A DNA stretch of 10,015 bases from UBA9547 sp044349205 (GTDB taxonomy: Bacteria > Bacteroidota > Bacteroidia > Cytophagales > UBA9547): positions 1 to 10,015 of the forward strand of contig JBIKRJ010000079.1 in NCBI GenBank assembly GCA_044349205.1, given 5' to 3'. The position numbers were made by a program, and so were the translations under genes. This document shows, piece after piece, positions 7,811-10,015 of this stretch. The notes under the pieces are model-generated. The model was not told the origin of the DNA. It made no database searches and worked only from the letters and a program-made list of their open reading frames with translations. Each line of letters begins with the position of its first letter. Positions within the stretch are counted from its first letter, which is position 1.

Positions 7811-7818
7811 CAAATTTA
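7811..7818 (-). promoter_or_regulatory. Candidate -7 promoter element upstream of the dinB-like gene
   Basis: The minus strand reads TAAATTTG, an exact match to the Bacteroidota -7 consensus TAnnTTTG. It lies 23 bases upstream of the ATG at 7787, so transcription would begin about 15 to 20 bases before the start codon. No TTTG box is found at the expected 19-21 base distance upstream, which weakens the call. The surrounding sequence is AT-rich. Confidence 0.3.
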
Positions 7819-7896
7819 AATCAAATTCATGAGCCCATCTTTAGCCCTTGTATAATTGCAATGAGGGTCATGGATAGATAAGGAACAAGCCACCTA

Positions 7897-8322
7897 TCAA
7901 ACTATAGTCGAAAAAGGCTTTTCTCCTTTTTCAAACCGCTCTGCAATCACATCCATAGTTTCATTTCCTATGGCAATTGCCTTCAAGACCAAGTCCTCTC
8001 TGGCGTCTTTGTGCCAAGCAAATAGGTCATTATCCACAAGCCAATCCACCTTCCACAAATAACTTGCGTACCGAGGCTTTATCACAAAGTCATCCGAACG
8101 ATTTAAATGCTTGTCATAACTTAACCCTTCTGCAAGTAGAGCATCTACATCAAAGTCATCTACATTCATGGCGGCTATCGCGAACAACTCATAATCCTCT
8201 TGGTGGTGATTATCATAACCAATGGAATAATCTTTCCGGAACTGCTTCATCCCACCCCTGTATTTCTCCATAACAGCAGTCTTGGAGACAATGAGAGTAG
8301 CCAAATGTAAGTAAACAGGCAT
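7897..8322 (-). CDS. Small acidic protein of unknown function
   Basis: I cannot assign this 141-residue protein to a named family. It is soluble-looking, without signal peptide or transmembrane segment, and acidic (about 25 Asp/Glu against about 17 Lys/Arg). It has an acidic centre, NHHQEDYELFAIAAMNVDDFDVD (38-60; split here as NHHQEDYELF and AIAAMNVDDFDVD), and an aromatic stretch YASYLWKVDWLVDNDLFAWH (85-104). The end is mostly helical in character. Gene status rests on the full-length open frame, good-looking amino acid composition, and its place between same-strand genes 36 bases after the acyl-CoA synthetase stop. The ATG at 8322 follows an A-rich leader (GAAAAAAAATATTT) typical of Bacteroidota starts. 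It may be co-transcribed with the acyl-CoA synthetase, but no shared function can be inferred. Confidence 0.72.
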   Translation of the reverse strand: MPVYLHLATLIVSKTAVMEKYRGGMKQFRKDYSIGYDNHHQEDYELFAIAAMNVDDFDVDALLAEGLSYDKHLNRSDDFVIKPRYASYLWKVDWLVDNDLFAWHKDAREDLVLKAIAIGNETMDVIAERFEKGEKPFSTIV

Positions 8323-8358
8323 AAATATTTTTTTTCGTTACTAAACTAGAGCTCAGTG

Positions 8359-10015
8359 CTACTCAGCATAAATCCTTTCCACCCTGTCTTGGTTGTTTGC
8401 CAAAATCACCTTGCGCTTCAAACTCAACTTGGGTGTCATTTCGCCACTATCTACCGTCCACAAAGTGGGCAAAAGTTCAAACTTTTTAATTTTTTCGAAT
8501 TGGGCAAAGTTTTTGTTCACCTCCTCCATTTCGTTTTCAAAAAGTTTCAGTACTTGCGGGTTTGCCACCATGTCTTCGTCGCGGCTATAGGCCATGCCAT
8601 TTTGGTGGCAGTAGGTCTTCAAATTGGTAAAGTTGGGCACTATAAGTGCTGCTGGGAACTTCTGTCCATCTCCTATTACCATAGCCTGTTCTACCATTTT
8701 CGATTCTTTGATTTTATTTTCAATGAGTTGCGGGGCTATGTATTTGCCACCCGACGTTTTGAACATTTCCTTTTTGCGGTCGGTAATTTTCAAAAATCTA
8801 CCTTCTACCCACTCGCCTATGTCGCCAGTGTGAAACCACCCTTGGCTGTCAATGTCTTGGGCTGTGAGGTCGGGACGCTTGTAATAGCCCTTCATGATGT
8901 GTGGGCCGCGGGTAAGTATTTCGCCATCTTCGGCTATTTTTACTTCTATGCCTTTTATTATGGGTCCTACTGTGCCAAAGCGGTTTTCGTCAAGATTTAC
9001 CCTGTTTACCGAAATTACAGGCGAAGTTTCGGTGAGTCCGTATCCTTGCATCACTTTTATTTGAGCGGCCGTAAATACCCTTGCCAATCGTAACTGCAAC
9101 GCTGCACCTCCCGTTACCACCGCTTTCACATTGCCACCCAAGGCTTCACGCCATTTACTAAAAATAAGCTTGTTTGCCCATTTTAATTGAAGGTTGTAGA
9201 AAAATCCTTGGTCGACGGTATTGTCGTATCGTAAGCCTAGATTTAGTGCCCAAAAAAACAAGGCTCTTTTTACACCAGTAAGTTCTGAGCCTTTGGCTAC
9301 AATCTTGTCGTACACTTTTTCCAACAATCGCGGTACTGTCACAAATATATGTGGATGTATTTCCTTCAAATTGTCGCTGATAGTGTCCAAACTTTCGGCA
9401 TAATAGATGGATACTCCTACGCTGGTGTACAAGTAATTGAGCATGCGCTCGTAAATGTGGCACAAAGGCAAAAAACTTAAAGCACGGTCGCCATACCCCA
9501 CAGGCATTAGAGGTACGCAGGCTTTCACATTGCTCACCAAATTGGCATGGGTGAGCATTACCCCTTTTGGTGTACCTGTGGTACCCGAAGTATAGATTAT
9601 AGTAAGTAAATCTTGGTCGGTGACACTTGCCTTGTAGTTTTCAATTTCTTCCAAAGGCCTGCCTTTTCCCATTTCTTGAATTTCGGTCCAATGGTTTGCA
9701 CCTGGTATTTGGTCGAAAGTGTAAATGCCCATGATGCGCTCGTTGCCCAGGGTGGCCTCGCGTACTTTTTCCAAAATCTCGGCATTGGCCACGAATACGA
9801 GCCTCGTTTCCGAATCGTTCAGAATAAAACGATAATCTTCAACGGTAATAGTGGGGTACAAAGGCACCCCAATTGCCCCAATTTGTTGTATGCCCAAATC
9901 GGCAAAATTCCATTCTGTACGGTTGTGTGATATAATCGCCACCTTGTCATCTTTCTTAATTCCCAATTTCAACAGGCCAAAGCTGACTTCGGTCGCTATG
10001 CGTGTGTAATCATTG
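8359..10015 (-). CDS. Long-chain acyl-CoA synthetase (AMP-forming), 5' end cut by window edge
   Basis: Visible are 551 residues to the stop. The frame stays open to the last base of the window, with family-like residues (NDYTRIATEVSFGLLKLG), so the true start lies beyond it and perhaps 40 to 60 residues are missing. The enzyme activates fatty acids with ATP to acyl-AMP and then to acyl-CoA, probably at the inner membrane face. Adenylation motifs occur in order: the P-loop YTSGTTGTPKG, the central GYGLTETSPV, HTGDIGEW, the hinge ITDRKKEMFKTSGGKYIAP, and TPKLSLKRK near the C-terminus, which contains the expected catalytic lysine. LPLCHIYERM and the closing arrangement fit the long-chain (FadD15/FAA-like) branch rather than acetyl-CoA synthetase. 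Chain length preference cannot be read from the sequence. It is followed after 36 bases by a small unknown gene on the same strand. Confidence 0.93.
   Translation of the reverse strand, partial: NDYTRIATEVSFGLLKLGIKKDDKVAIISHNRTEWNFADLGIQQIGAIGVPLYPTITVEDYRFILNDSETRLVFVANAEILEKVREATLGNERIMGIYTFDQIPGANHWTEIQEMGKGRPLEEIENYKASVTDQDLLTIIYTSGTTGTPKGVMLTHANLVSNVKACVPLMPVGYGDRALSFLPLCHIYERMLNYLYTSVGVSIYYAESLDTISDNLKEIHPHIFVTVPRLLEKVYDKIVAKGSELTGVKRALFFWALNLGLRYDNTVDQGFFYNLQLKWANKLIFSKWREALGGNVKAVVTGGAALQLRLARVFTAAQIKVMQGYGLTETSPVISVNRVNLDENRFGTVGPIIKGIEVKIAEDGEILTRGPHIMKGYYKRPDLTAQDIDSQGWFHTGDIGEWVEGRFLKITDRKKEMFKTSGGKYIAPQLIENKIKESKMVEQAMVIGDGQKFPAALIVPNFTNLKTYCHQNGMAYSRDEDMVANPQVLKLFENEMEEVNKNFAQFEKIKKFELLPTLWTVDSGEMTPKLSLKRKVILANNQDRVERIYAE

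Noticed and set aside
7872..7897. Small inverted repeat GATAG / CTATC just after the stop of the 141-residue gene, considered as a terminator
   Set aside because: Only five base pairs around a long loop with no T-run after it on the minus strand, so termination is not supported.
8356..9093. 245-codon open frame on the + strand opposite the acyl-CoA synthetase gene
   Set aside because: It lies wholly antisense to a gene with clear enzyme motifs, its translation is rich in Phe, His and Tyr as expected for the reverse strand of a coding gene, and it shows no recognisable domain.
9970..9972. TTG at this position as the start of the acyl-CoA synthetase
   Set aside because: The frame remains open upstream to the window edge with family-like sequence, so the gene is cut by the window and not started here.

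Overview
The window reads as ordinary chromosomal DNA of a member of the Bacteroidota. The support is the protein sequences themselves (threonine synthase, NuoK-N and a DinB_2-type protein of the kind common in that phylum), moderate-to-low GC, A-rich leaders without clear Shine-Dalgarno sites, and a promoter-like TAnnTTTG hexamer-type element upstream of one gene. This placement comes from recognition, not from a database search. Coding density is high. No rRNA, tRNA, CRISPR array, insertion sequence or phage gene is visible, and no gene-free stretch exceeds 300 bases.

Layout. At the left edge a complete threonine synthase gene (thrC, + strand) starts inside the stop codon of an upstream reading frame of which only the last few codons are present. 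Its end faces a block of minus-strand genes across a 62-base gap holding a 41-base imperfect palindrome, a plausible two-way terminator. All remaining genes are on the minus strand, so they are transcribed from right to left.

Reading in the direction of transcription: a long-chain acyl-CoA synthetase-like gene cut by the right edge, a small acidic protein of unknown function, a DinB/YfiT-like putative metalloenzyme, then nuoK-nuoL-nuoM-nuoN, and finally a secreted, probably outer-membrane beta-barrel protein whose GTG start overlaps the nuoN stop. NuoK, L, M and N are membrane-arm subunits of respiratory complex I (NADH:quinone oxidoreductase). L, M and N are the three antiporter-like proton channels, and all their key charged residues are present. 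nuoA to nuoJ are not next to nuoK, so the complex I genes are split in this genome.

I found no convincing previously undescribed system. The points most worth a second look are the split nuo cluster and its fusion to a barrel-protein gene, the structured spacer between nuoM and nuoN, the conserved-looking unknown 141-residue protein, and the palindrome between thrC and the minus-strand block.
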